A stretch of DNA of 64,000 nt from an uncultured Clostridium sp. (GCA_900542035.1 UQMJ01000013.1:3309-67308); one strand, 5' to 3'. Positions 9,070-17,143 are shown, numbered from the stretch's first letter. Numbers and translations: made by a program. Notes: generated by a model not told the origin, from the letters alone.

Positions 9070-10371
9070 AACGACTGTTAAATACGTTGTATGTAACAGG
9101 AAAAAATCGTTATCTTTCTCTGGATGGTGAAAATGTTGTTGTTTTAGAAGAACAAAAAGAGATTGGCAGGGTTCCTCTTCACAATCTTCAAGGGATTGTT
9201 ACATTTGGCTATACTGGAGCAAGTCCGGCCCTTATGGGAACCTGTGCCCAGAAGAATATCGATCTTACCTTTATGTCTGCCAATGGAAGATTTTTGGCAA
9301 GAGTAACAGGAGAAGTGAAAGGAAATGTTACTTTGCGAAAGCAGCAGTATCGGGTTAGCGAGGATAAGGAAAAAAGCGTTCAGATTGCAAAAAACTTTAT
9401 TTTTGGAAAAGTTTATAACGCAAAATGGATTCTGGAGAGGGCTGCAAGAGATTATCCAATGCGTCTGGATTCTGGTCAGCTGAAAGCAAAATCGGCTCTT
9501 TTAAGAAACAGCTTAGAGGAAATCAGAAACTGTATGGACAGCGCCAGATTGCTGGGACTAGAGGGAGAAGCAGCAACCGTGTATTTTTCCGTATTTGATC
9601 AACTGATACTGCAGCAAAAAGAAAATTTCTTTTTTCATGGGAGAAACAAAAGACCTCCATTGGATAATGTAAATGCAATGCTTTCTTTTGCGTATAGCTT
9701 GCTGGCAGGAATGTGCGGTTCGGCTTTAGAAGGAGTCGGGCTGGACGCCTATGTTGGATTCTACCATACAGACAGACCTGGAAGAATGTCATTGGCTCTG
9801 GATTTGATGGAAGAACTCCGCGGGGTAATGGCAGATCGCTTTGTTTTAACAATGATTAGCATCAGTGTACAGGGGGCAATACGGTCAGAAACGTCCAGAT
9901 GACGCGCCTGCTGCGTTACTTTCAATCGGTGTACGTCCAGTACACCTCATTCAAGTGCCTTGCAGACGCGTCATCTGACCTGTTTCTGACTCTTCTGACC
10001 TCAAGTGGAGATAATTTCCCCATTTTTAAGGCAGACGAATGAAGCGTACTGGATGTACGCTGATTGAGGATAACGCAGAAAATGGGAAAATTATCCCTCT
10101 TTGAGGCGTGTTGCCCCTGTACATTGATGCTAATAAAAGGATTATTCAAAAGGAACATTTTATTTGTAAGGAAAACGGAGCTGTACTTCTGAACGAAAAT
10201 GGCCGGAAGATATTTTTAAGTGCATGGCAGGAACGAAAACAGGATAGTATAAAACATCCATTTTTGAATGAAAAGATGGAATGGGGAATGATTCCGCACG
10301 TACAGGCAATGCTGTTGGCCAGGTATCTGAGGGGAGATTTAGATGAATATCCGCCATTCCTGTGGAAGTAG
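9066..10371 (+). pseudogene. cas1: cas1 integrase gene interrupted by a MITE-like insertion
   Basis: The 5' part (9066-9858) encodes residues 1-264, including the catalytic neighbourhood (LEGEAA, FYHTDRPGRMS, LALDLMEELR). The 3' part (10133-10371) encodes the C-terminus (NKRIIQKEHFICK to EYPPFLWK). Between them lie 274 extra bases (the element plus one TA) that add a frameshift and a stop at 9900-9902. Deleting them gives 1,032 bp, exactly 343 codons plus stop, the standard I-C Cas1 length, with the junction reading ATG-ATT-AAT-AAA. The left fragment ends in foreign residues and lacks the last ~80, so integration activity is probably lost. Confidence 0.93.
9859..10130. mobile_element. 272-bp MITE-like element inserted in cas1, flanked by TA duplication
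   Basis: The ends are inverted repeats of about 22 bp: GCATCAGTGTACAGGGG at the left and GCATCAATGTACAGGGG read inward from the right. TA flanks both sides (9857-9858 and 10131-10132). No coding capacity is evident. Inside are two large hairpins, 9884-9990 (stems GTCAGAAAC and CAGATGACGCG) and 10000-10105 (stem GATAATTTCCCCATTTT, one mismatch), each holding a smaller hairpin (9928-9946, 10043-10061). TA target use resembles IS630/Tc1-mariner MITEs. The parent transposase is not in the window. Confidence 0.88.
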
Positions 10372-10379
10372 GTGATTCG

Positions 10380-10670
10380 ATGCTGGTGCTGATTACATAT
10401 GATGTAAACACTCAGACTGCTGAAGGGCGCAAGCGTCTGCGTAAAGTGGCAAAAGAGTGTGTAAACTATGGTCAGAGAGTTCAAAATTCTGTATTTGAAT
10501 GTCAGGTGGATACGACGAAATATCGCCAGATAAAAGCAATTTTAGAAGATATTATTGATAAAGAGAAAGACAGTTTGAGATTTTATAATCTGGGTGATAA
10601 ATACAAAAATAAAGTGGAACATATGGGAGCAAAACAGAGTTTTGATGTGACAGAACCGTTGATTTTTTAA
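10380..10670 (+). CDS. cas2: Cas2, spacer-integration partner of Cas1
   Basis: 96 residues from ATG 10380 (MLVLITYDV), with AGGTGA just before. The ferredoxin-like Cas2 pattern is clear: the opening beta strand with catalytic-position Asp, then RVQNSVFECQVD and the C-terminal LRFYNLGD. An in-frame start at 10362 would add six residues without a ribosome site. Cas2 bridges two Cas1 dimers in the integrase. Here it is intact, but transcription from the operon must pass through the cas1 insertion. Confidence 0.94.
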   Translation: MLVLITYDVNTQTAEGRKRLRKVAKECVNYGQRVQNSVFECQVDTTKYRQIKAILEDIIDKEKDSLRFYNLGDKYKNKVEHMGAKQSFDVTEPLIF

Positions 10671-10876
10671 GTGCACATTAACAAAGCTGCTGGTTTTAGA
10701 GATTCGGTGCGAATGTGAAGTGAACAGAAAAACCCGAGAGATTCGCACCGCTATCAGATGAAAAAATAATGAAAGGTTGTATTAGAATCAAGAAAAGTTA
10801 AAACAACAAGAAGAAAATATGGTAATAGTTGATAGAAATTTTCTTGATTAACAGAGAAAATATATGCAATATTGCT
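10671..10876 (+). promoter_or_regulatory. CRISPR leader with conserved inverted repeat
   Basis: About 206 bp between cas2 and the first repeat, in leader position. It contains an inverted repeat GGTGCGAAT (10706-10714) / ATTCGCACC (10741-10749) around a GAAG...CCCG interior. From memory, similar GGTGCGAA...TTCGCACC structures recur beside type I-C arrays. The rest is AT-rich and should contain the array promoter, but I see no unambiguous -35/-10 pair. Confidence 0.7.
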
Positions 10877-11512
10877 GTCAACCTCCGTAAGGAGGTTGTG
10901 AATTGAAACGCTACGATAAAGATATGAGAGAAATCGAGCAGAGTCAACCTCCGTAAGGAGGTTGTGAATTGAAACAAAGTAACATCTGAACAAATTGCGC
11001 TGAAAGTTGTCAACCTCCGTAAGGAGGTTGTGAATTGAAACGATTTTGAGTTATCGAATAACGGAGACAGATTCAGTCAACCTCCGTAAGGAGGTTGTGA
11101 ATTGAAACGAGAAGGCCTGGGTAACAGGATTTCTTGTCAACGGTCAACCTCCGTAAGGAGGTTGTGAATTGAAACAGTTCTTTTTCGCACTCTTCCGAGC
11201 AGGTAACGCGGTCAACCTCCGTAAGGAGGTTGTGAATTGAAACTCTTTTTTTGGAGGAATTATGGAAACGTTAAAAGTCAACCTCCGTAAGGAGGTTGTG
11301 AATTGAAACACCAGATGCCGGAGGTGTGATATGAGAGTAATTTCGTCAACCTCCGTAAGGAGGTTGTGAATTGAAACATTTGTGAATTCGTATTTGCAAA
11401 TGCAGAAGGAAGAGTCAACCTCCGTAAGGAGGTTGTGAATTGAAACACATCTTTCGCCGTGGGAAAGCTGCCACTGGATGTCAACCTCCGTAAGGAGGTT
11501 GTGAATTGAAAT
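10877..11512 (+). CRISPR. Type I-C CRISPR array: 10 repeats, 9 spacers
   Basis: The repeat is 33 bp: starts GTCAACCTCC, has an 8-bp stem CAACCTCC/GGAGGTTG, ends GTGAATTGAAAC. Starts: 10877, 10943, 11009, 11076, 11143, 11211, 11277, 11345, 11414, 11480. Spacers are 33-36 bp. The first nine repeats look identical; the last ends GAAAT instead of GAAAC, as expected of a leader-distal terminal repeat. The ATTGAAAC end and the cas2-side leader set transcription rightward. No perfect match of a spacer to the prophage in this window was noticed by eye. Confidence 0.98.
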
Positions 11513-11546
11513 ACATTTTTCGCCGCGAGAGAGCTGTCTCTGGAAG
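11513..11546 (+). repeat. Relic spacer beyond the terminal repeat, homologous to spacer 9
   Basis: The 34 bases after the degenerate last repeat match spacer 9 plus the next base (11447-11480) at 27 of 34 positions, in register from the first base (ACAT.TTTCGCCG...AGCTG). This looks like an older, orphaned spacer from a related target. The following sequence contains GTAAGG and may be a decayed eleventh repeat, but that similarity is weak. Confidence 0.6.
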
Positions 11547-11605
11547 TTCCAGTGTAAGGGAGAAGCAGCAGAAAATATAGTAAGTCCTTATTCGGAGGTA
11601 CCAGA

Positions 11606-11998
11606 ATGGAGAAAAATATTAATAGTCAGGATGTATTTTTGTTTTTTGAATCGCATAGGGAGGCATTTCCATTGTATGAAGCCTTTACGCGTAAATTAAT
11701 GGAACGATTCCCGCAGACAAAAATGCGTGTACAAAAGTCACAGATAACATTTTCAGATCGGTATGTGTTTGCCTGTCTTTCTTTTCTGCGTGTAAAAAAG
11801 AAGGCAGAACTTCCAAAACCTTATCTTGTAGTTACTCTGGGGCTTCCTTATCCGCTGGAATCCGTGCGTGTAGCAGTAAAAACAGAACCTTATCCAGGAA
11901 GATGGACAACGCATATTGTGATAGGGACATTGGAAGAAATCGATGAAGAACTATTTGGATGGGTACAGCAGGCCTATGAGTTTGCACAGTGTAAGTAG
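11606..11998 (+). CDS. DUF5655-domain protein
   Basis: 130 residues starting at ATG after GGAGG. The pattern FFESHREAFPLYEAF, then KMRVQKSQITFSDRYVFACLS, and the ending LDEELFGWVQQAY-like (EIDEELFGWVQQAYEFA) fit the DUF5655 family of small bacterial proteins. The function of the family is not established. It stands alone between the CRISPR array and spoIID and is probably unrelated to CRISPR function, being absent from usual cas operons. Confidence 0.7.
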   Translation: MEKNINSQDVFLFFESHREAFPLYEAFTRKLMERFPQTKMRVQKSQITFSDRYVFACLSFLRVKKKAELPKPYLVVTLGLPYPLESVRVAVKTEPYPGRWTTHIVIGTLEEIDEELFGWVQQAYEFAQCK

Positions 11999-12144
11999 CT
12001 TCAGATAAAAAGAAAACAGTAAAGAGAGCGGATTGCAGCAATAGCTTCCGGCCGGATGCTGCTAGATATAGATGTTAAAAATTAATTGTATGTTTTCTGC
12101 CTTTGGGACATATAGTAAAGAAAAAGCGAACAAAGGCAGGCAGA

Positions 12145-13065
12145 ATGAAGAAAAAAATTTGGACAGCCATAGTGGCAGGGATTTTATTTCCATATATCGT
12201 GACTTTAGCAATAGGAGAACCGGCAATAACCGGACATGAAATCAGAGAGAAAACGAATTCTGGAAGAAGAATTTTACTGGACAGAGAGCAGGGAGGATAT
12301 GTGGATTTGGAAGATTATCTTCCAGGAGTGGTAGCCAGGCAGATTCCGGCCCAATTTGAACCGGAAGCATTAAAAGCCCAGGCAATTCTGGCCCGTACCT
12401 ATATCCGAAAACAGATGGCAGGAGAGACAGAGATTGCAGAATCTGCACTGGATTTAGATTGTTTCGAGGAAGAACAGCTGAAAACTTTGTGGGGTACCGA
12501 TAAATTTGTGGAATACTATAAAAAAATGGAATCTGCAGTGGAAGAGACTAGGGGAATGGTCATTACCTGGAATGGACAGCTGATAGATCCACTGTTTTGC
12601 AGAGCCAGTTCAGGAAAAACCAGGGACGGAGGCGGGTACCATCCTTATCTGACATCCGCAGACAGCAAACGAGACGTGGAAGCAGAAGGATTTTTACAGA
12701 TTGTTACATGGGAGAAAAGGGAGTTTGCCTCACTGTTAAGCGGCATTCCGGAAGGAGAAATCATTTCAGAAGATATGGTTCCTGGATGTATACAGGTGGT
12801 TTCCAGGGATGCGTCAGGATACATAGAAGAAATTCAGATAGGAAGCACGATTCACAGCGGAGATACGGTTCAATATGCGCTGGGGCTTCAATCGCCGGAT
12901 TTCTTTATTGAGGAATATCAAGGAAGCGTACGGGCAGTCTGTTCTGGGATTGGACATGGTTATGGAATGTCTCAGTACGGAGCGGAGAGAAAAGCAAAAG
13001 AAGGCTGGACAGCCCAGGATATTCTGGAATATTATTTTAAAGATATTGTGTTGATTTCTGAATAA
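12145..13065 (+). CDS. spoIID: SpoIID-like lytic transglycosylase (stage II sporulation)
   Basis: 306 residues from ATG 12145, preferred over an in-frame TTG at 12103 because the protein then opens directly with MKKKIWTAIVAGILFPYIV, a signal-anchor membrane segment. The SpoIID core follows: the catalytic Glu region IPAQFEPEALKAQAILARTY, the CRASSGKT-type segment, and the GHGYGMSQYGA motif near the end. In sporulation SpoIID cleaves glycan strands with SpoIIM and SpoIIP to drive engulfment. The next gene is spoIIQ-like, an order seen in clostridia. Confidence 0.9.
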   Translation: MKKKIWTAIVAGILFPYIVTLAIGEPAITGHEIREKTNSGRRILLDREQGGYVDLEDYLPGVVARQIPAQFEPEALKAQAILARTYIRKQMAGETEIAESALDLDCFEEEQLKTLWGTDKFVEYYKKMESAVEETRGMVITWNGQLIDPLFCRASSGKTRDGGGYHPYLTSADSKRDVEAEGFLQIVTWEKREFASLLSGIPEGEIISEDMVPGCIQVVSRDASGYIEEIQIGSTIHSGDTVQYALGLQSPDFFIEEYQGSVRAVCSGIGHGYGMSQYGAERKAKEGWTAQDILEYYFKDIVLISE

Positions 13066-13105
13066 GTCGCCTTGGTTTGGTAAGAATAGTACCGAGGTGA
13101 TAAAC

Positions 13106-13897
13106 GTGAAAGAGAGAGTAAGTAAACTGTTCAAGGATAAATTAGTCCTTGTCATGCTGGTACTGGGCCTGCTGACTATAGTAGCCGCGGCAGGAACCAT
13201 GACCATCTACAAAGGAAACCGTGCAGAAGAAACCCCTTACCTGCAGATGGGAGAGTCAGAAAAAGAGATTGCAGAGCAGGAAACAATCCGTCCTGAAACT
13301 CAGGTACAGAAAGACGGTCCATCAGATGCACAAGAAGAACATGAGAACCATCAGTTAGCGGAAAATGCGAACCATACAGAAAAAAAGGAGATTACGGAAA
13401 AAGAAAAACCTGCAGAAGTTCCAGCTTCAGAGGCAGAACCAGCTGGTGCAGGGCAGGAAAATGCGCTTGCATTAAACCTGGATTTTACGGAAAACAGCCG
13501 TATGTCCTGGCCGGTACAAGGAAATATACTTCTGGATTACAGCATGGATTCTACGATTTATTTTCCAACCCTGGATCAGTATAAATGCAATTCTGGAATT
13601 GTGATTCAGGGAGAAATCAGCGCTCCGGTAAAAGCTCCGGCAGATGCAAAAGTAACGGCAGTGGGAACCAATGAAGAAATTGGCAGCTATGCAGTTTTGG
13701 ATTTGGGAAATGAGTACAGTGTAACCTGCGGACAGCTAAAAGAGATACAGGCAGAGGCAGGGGACTATGTGGAAAAAGGCCAGATTTTAGGGTATGTAGC
13801 CGAGCCGACCAAATACTATTGCGTAGAAGGGAGCAGCGTTTTCGTAGAAATGACTTACCAGGGAAAGCCGGTCGATCCAGTAGATTTTATGGAATAG
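13106..13897 (+). CDS. spoIIQ: SpoIIQ-like M23/LytM-domain protein, metal site degenerate
   Basis: 263 residues from GTG 13106, with GAGGTGA at 13094-13100. An N-terminal membrane helix (LVLVMLVLGLLTIVAAAGT) is followed by a Glu-rich linker and a C-terminal LytM fold (YKCNSGIVIQGEISAPVKAP to GYVAEPTKYY). The Zn-binding His positions of active M23 peptidases are not preserved: KCNSGIVI replaces HxGIDI, CGQL replaces the H-x-H segment. SpoIIQ anchors the forespore side of the SpoIIQ-SpoIIIAH channel. The gene follows spoIID by 40 bp. Confidence 0.82.
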   Translation: MKERVSKLFKDKLVLVMLVLGLLTIVAAAGTMTIYKGNRAEETPYLQMGESEKEIAEQETIRPETQVQKDGPSDAQEEHENHQLAENANHTEKKEITEKEKPAEVPASEAEPAGAGQENALALNLDFTENSRMSWPVQGNILLDYSMDSTIYFPTLDQYKCNSGIVIQGEISAPVKAPADAKVTAVGTNEEIGSYAVLDLGNEYSVTCGQLKEIQAEAGDYVEKGQILGYVAEPTKYYCVEGSSVFVEMTYQGKPVDPVDFME

Positions 13898-13916
13898 AAT
13901 CCAGTTGGCGAATAGA

Positions 13917-13955
13917 AAATCCTGTGCTATACTTAACAGCAGTACAGGATTTTTT
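13917..13955 (+). terminator. Intrinsic terminator after spoIIQ-like gene
   Basis: AAAATCCTGT (13917-13926) pairs with ACAGGATTTT (13944-13953), followed by further T residues. It lies between the spoIIQ-like stop and the CBS gene. Confidence 0.7.
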
Positions 13956-13988
13956 CTGGTATAAAGACACTATTTTTGGAGGAATGAA

Positions 13989-14405
13989 ATGAATATATTA
14001 TTTTTTTTGACGCCGAAAAAAGAAATTGCTTATATTTATGATGATGACAGCCTTCGACAGGCTTTAGAAAAGATGGAACACCGCAGATACTCCTGTGTAC
14101 CGATAATCAATCGTTCTGGAAAATACGTAGGAACCATTACAGAAGGAGATCTTTTGTGGGATATTAAAAACAAGCTGAATCTAAGCCTGAAAGAGTCTGA
14201 AAAAATTCCGGTTACTGTTATCAGCCGCCGGAACGATTATGATCCAGTACATATTGAAACGACAATGGAAGATTTGATTGATAAGGCATTAAATCAGAAT
14301 TTCGTACCAGTTGTAGATGACCAGAACAATTTTATTGGGATTGTAACCAGAAAAGATATTATCCGATATTTTTCTGACAAACAGTTAAAAACTCCAATGA
14401 ACTAA
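13989..14405 (+). CDS. Tandem CBS-domain protein
   Basis: 138 residues from ATG after GGAGG. Two CBS motifs are visible: DSLRQALEKMEHRRYSCVPI...GTITEGDLLW and TTMEDLIDKALNQNFVPVVD...GIVTRKDIIRYF. Together they fill the protein, so no effector domain is attached. CBS pairs bind adenosine nucleotides and regulate partner proteins. The partner is unknown. It sits between terminators as a single-gene unit. Confidence 0.85.
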   Translation: MNILFFLTPKKEIAYIYDDDSLRQALEKMEHRRYSCVPIINRSGKYVGTITEGDLLWDIKNKLNLSLKESEKIPVTVISRRNDYDPVHIETTMEDLIDKALNQNFVPVVDDQNNFIGIVTRKDIIRYFSDKQLKTPMN

Positions 14406-14463
14406 CATACAGAAAATAACCGGACGGACTGGTAACAAAAATTGTGGAAATCCAAGTTTGATC

Positions 14464-14508
14464 TTGCCAAAACAGTTTGTATGTAATATCATTGTTGTGT
14501 ATACAAAA
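14464..14508 (+). promoter_or_regulatory. Promoter and probable auto-operator of the GntR gene
   Basis: TTGCCA (14464-14469), 17-bp spacer, TATCAT (14487-14492). Just downstream, TGTATACA (14498-14505) is a perfect 8-bp palindrome followed by AAA. It matches the core of the two operators before the SDR gene at 16090 and 16110, also placed directly after the -10. A half-site TTTGTATG lies inside the spacer. Autoregulation is inferred. Confidence 0.6.
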
Positions 14509-14533
14509 TGACCGGCAGTTGGAAGGAGCAAAT

Positions 14534-15241
14534 ATGGACGCAGGCAGTTATAAAAACCGAGAAGAAATGGTTTATCAGGTATTAAAAAAAGAAATTCTGG
14601 ATTTGGAATTAAAACCAGGACAGTTAATTCGGGAAAACGAGATCTGCGAGCGCTTTTCTGTATCCAGAACGCCGGTTCGTGACGCGCTCAGGCTGTTGCA
14701 GGAGCAAGGATTTGTCAAAACAGTACCGTATAAGGGGATTTTTGTAACGCTTTTAAATCTCAGCAACATTAAGCAGATGATTTATATGCGTGTAGCAGTG
14801 GAGACGATGGTTTTACGGGATTTTATGGAAATTGTAAGTCCCATGCTGATGGAGAGGATCCGATATGAAATCCGTAAGCAAAAAGCGGTAATTCTGGAAC
14901 CAGATTTTAAGCCAGAGCAGTTTTATCGAATGGATGCGCAGATGCACAGCATCTGGTTTCAGGCTACAAAAAAGCAGAAATTATGGGAGATCATCCAGGC
15001 ACAGCAGCTGCATTATACCCGATTCCGTATGATGGATTTTGTTACAGAAACCGATTTTCCCCGTATTATCAAAGAACATGAAGCCATGTTTGCGATGATT
15101 GAGAAAAAAGACATTGCCGGAATGGAGCGAGTTTTAAAAGACCATCTGTATTTCAGTATGAAACGGATGCGTTACCAGATTGATGTAGAGTACAGGGACT
15201 ATTTTGAAGAAGAGCCAGAAGAAGGAAAGTTCGATATTTAA
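14534..15241 (+). CDS. GntR/FadR-family transcriptional regulator (FCD domain)
   Basis: 235 residues from ATG 14534, which has AAGGAG eight bases before it; a longer in-frame reading has no ribosome site. Residues 1-75 are a GntR winged HTH (LKPGQLIRENEICERFSVSR, TPVRDALRLLQEQGFV). The remainder is an all-helical FCD ligand-binding domain with His residues that commonly bind a metal. FadR-subgroup members often control sugar-acid catabolism. TGTATACA palindromes at its own promoter and at the SDR promoter suggest it controls both. Confidence 0.85.
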   Translation: MDAGSYKNREEMVYQVLKKEILDLELKPGQLIRENEICERFSVSRTPVRDALRLLQEQGFVKTVPYKGIFVTLLNLSNIKQMIYMRVAVETMVLRDFMEIVSPMLMERIRYEIRKQKAVILEPDFKPEQFYRMDAQMHSIWFQATKKQKLWEIIQAQQLHYTRFRMMDFVTETDFPRIIKEHEAMFAMIEKKDIAGMERVLKDHLYFSMKRMRYQIDVEYRDYFEEEPEEGKFDI

Positions 15242-15272
15242 ATTTGTGCAAGAAGAATAAGGAAGAGATTTG

Positions 15273-15314
15273 AAGCGGCAGAATATGGGAAATCCTCATA
15301 GAGCCGCTTTTTTG
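15273..15314 (+). terminator. Intrinsic terminator after gntR
   Basis: AAGCGGC (15273-15279) pairs with GCCGCTT (15303-15309) followed by a T tract. It separates the GntR gene from the alarmone synthetase gene. Confidence 0.7.
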
Positions 15315-15440
15315 TTGAAAAAGTATTCGAAAAAACTGCCATCGGTTTCTGGATGTATGGAAAAAGATACACATATCTTTCAAAACCGCTTCATATATTT
15401 TAGTATCAGTGTACAGGCAACATAGACAGGATGGGAGAAA

Positions 15441-16031
15441 ATGAATCATTATTTTAAACCGAAATACGAATGTGCAATCCGAATTTTGCTGGCAAAGCTG
15501 GAGGTAATTAATGCGGAACTTTCCATAGAACTTTCTCGAACCGTAATAACAGGAATGTCCGGACGATTAAAAACCTGGGAAAGTATCGAAAAAAAGGCTG
15601 CCAGAAAAGGGTATGGAAAAGCAGATGAGAAGGCATTGGCATCAATTTGCGATATTGCAGGAGTACGGGCGGTATGCGCTTATATGGATGATGTGTATCG
15701 GGTAGCAAAAGCGCTTCAAAAACATCAGGATTTAAGAATTGTGCGAATCAAAGATTACTTGAAAATGCCAAAATCGTCAGGATACCGAAGTCTCCATCTG
15801 ATAGTAGAAGTACCTGTGTATTTTCAGGGAGAATTGGAACTGGTAGAGGCAGAGGTTCAGCTTAGAACCAGCGCCATGGATTTCTGGGCTTGTCTGGATC
15901 ATCAGCTGCGGTATAAACGGGGAAAGCAGGAAGCCGGATTAATTGGAGAAGAATTAAGGGAATATTCCAGTGTTGTAGCGGACCTTGACAGGAAGATGGT
16001 AGAACTGAGAAATCGAATTGCGGCGATTTAA
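15441..16031 (+). CDS. Small alarmone synthetase, (p)ppGpp synthetase of the RelA/SpoT-domain type
   Basis: 196 residues, the length of stand-alone RelP/RelQ/YjbM-type synthetases. Motifs: the basic G-loop side IKDYLKMPKSSGYRSLHL, DIAGVRAVCAYMDDVY, and the catalytic EVQLRTSAMDFWACLDHQL. There is no HD hydrolase, TGS or ACT domain. It transfers pyrophosphate from ATP to GDP or GTP. It starts at ATG 15441 with GGGAG upstream and lies between the GntR regulator and the dehydrogenase. No functional link to them is evident. Confidence 0.9.
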   Translation: MNHYFKPKYECAIRILLAKLEVINAELSIELSRTVITGMSGRLKTWESIEKKAARKGYGKADEKALASICDIAGVRAVCAYMDDVYRVAKALQKHQDLRIVRIKDYLKMPKSSGYRSLHLIVEVPVYFQGELELVEAEVQLRTSAMDFWACLDHQLRYKRGKQEAGLIGEELREYSSVVADLDRKMVELRNRIAAI

Positions 16032-16060
16032 AACTTTGTCGGAAATTTTTTCAAAACATA

Positions 16061-16119
16061 TTGCAAAATACGCTGGGATGTGCTATTATTTGTATACAAG
16101 ATAAGTTAGTTGTATACAA
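16061..16119 (+). promoter_or_regulatory. Promoter plus paired GntR-type operators for the SDR gene
   Basis: TTGCAA (16061-16066), 17-bp spacer, TATTAT (16084-16089). Two identical perfect palindromes TTGTATACAA follow at 16090-16099 and 16110-16119, centred exactly 20 bp apart (two helical turns), overlapping the expected transcription start. This geometry suits cooperative repression, probably by the GntR protein at 14534. Confidence 0.75.
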
Positions 16120-16143
16120 ATTTTGAGAAAAGGAGAAGGGACA

Positions 16144-16947
16144 ATGAAAGACTTAAATGCATTTTCACTGGAAGGCAAAGTAGCATTAGTAACCGGCGCA
16201 TCCTATGGTATCGGCTTCGCAATTGCAAGCGCTATGGCAGCAGCAGGTGCAACTATCGTATTTAACGATATTAAGCAGGAACTGGTAGATAAAGGAGTAG
16301 CTGCTTACGAGGAAGCTGGTATTAAGGCTCATGGCTACGTTTGCAATGTATGTGACGAAGACGCTGTAAATGCTATGGTGGCTCAGATTGAGAAAGAAGT
16401 AGGAGTAATTGATATTTTAGTAAATAACGCTGGAATCATCAAGAGAATCCCGATGATCGAAATGTCTGCAGCTGATTTCCGTCAGGTAATTGATGTAGAC
16501 TTAAATGCTCCTTTCATCGTAGCAAAGGCAGTTATTCCTTCTATGATTAAAAAAGGCGGCGGAAAGATCATTAATATCTGCTCCATGATGTCCGAATTTG
16601 GCCGTGAGACCGTTTCTGCATATGCAGCAGCAAAGGGCGGCTTAAAGATGCTGACCAGAAACATCGCATCTGAGTACGGTGAGTACAACATTCAGTGTAA
16701 TGGCATTGGACCTGGTTATATTGCAACTCCTCAGACTGCTCCTCTGCGTGAGATTCAGCCTGATGGTTCCAGACATCCATTCGATCAGTTTATTATTGCA
16801 AAGACTCCAGCAGGACGTTGGGGCGAGGCAGAAGACTTAGGCGGACCAGCAGTATTCCTGGCTTCCGAAGCTTCCAATTTTGTAAACGGTCTGATTCTGT
16901 ATGTAGATGGCGGTATTCATGCTTACATCGGCAAACAGCCTTCATAA
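16144..16947 (+). CDS. SDR oxidoreductase, gluconate 5-dehydrogenase-like
   Basis: 267 residues from ATG 16144 (AAAGGAGA upstream). Classical short-chain dehydrogenase: cofactor motif TGASYGIG, NNAG, catalytic Ser in ICSMMSEFG and YAAAK, and the PGYIATPQT segment after it. The overall sequence resembles gluconate 5-dehydrogenase / 2-deoxygluconate 3-dehydrogenase enzymes, which interconvert keto-sugar acids and their alcohols with NAD(P). Codon use is strongly biased, suggesting high expression when induced. The paired TTGTATACAA operators point to control by a sugar-acid-responsive GntR protein. The exact substrate is not provable here. Confidence 0.8.
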   Translation: MKDLNAFSLEGKVALVTGASYGIGFAIASAMAAAGATIVFNDIKQELVDKGVAAYEEAGIKAHGYVCNVCDEDAVNAMVAQIEKEVGVIDILVNNAGIIKRIPMIEMSAADFRQVIDVDLNAPFIVAKAVIPSMIKKGGGKIINICSMMSEFGRETVSAYAAAKGGLKMLTRNIASEYGEYNIQCNGIGPGYIATPQTAPLREIQPDGSRHPFDQFIIAKTPAGRWGEAEDLGGPAVFLASEASNFVNGLILYVDGGIHAYIGKQPS

Positions 16948-16984
16948 TCCAGAAGAAAATAGCTTTCGTGCTATCAGTTAAGAA

Positions 16985-17028
16985 ATACAGAGACTGCCAG
17001 AAGACATCTGAGGCAGTCTCTGTATTTT
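16985..17028 (+). terminator. Strong intrinsic terminator after SDR gene
   Basis: A 14-bp perfect stem, ATACAGAGACTGCC (16985-16998) with GGCAGTCTCTGTAT (17012-17025), followed by TTT. Confidence 0.85.
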
Positions 17029-17097
17029 AGATTTGACAGAATCCGGACAGGAAAACGTACATAAGAGAAAAAGTTCTTGGATAAGTGAGAAAAACAG

Positions 17098-17126
17098 TTG
17101 CATTTTCCTATGGGATTTGCTATACT
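17098..17126 (+). promoter_or_regulatory. Promoter of tRNA-Pro
   Basis: TTGCAT (17098-17103), 17-bp spacer, TATACT (17121-17126), placed 18 bases before the tRNA 5' end. Confidence 0.8.
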
Positions 17127-17143
17127 AATATGGCGTTAAATAA

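Noticed and set aside
10910..11479. CRISPR spacers as self-targeting against the prophage in this window
   Set aside because: No convincing match was seen by eye; a proper search of both strands is still needed to exclude it.
10754..11484. Leftward open frames with repeated FTTSLRRLT segments
   Set aside because: They are translations of the CRISPR repeats, not genes.
15441..16031. Alarmone synthetase as a phage-defence toxin (ToxSAS-like)
   Set aside because: No antitoxin-like partner is adjacent and the sequence fits housekeeping small alarmone synthetases.
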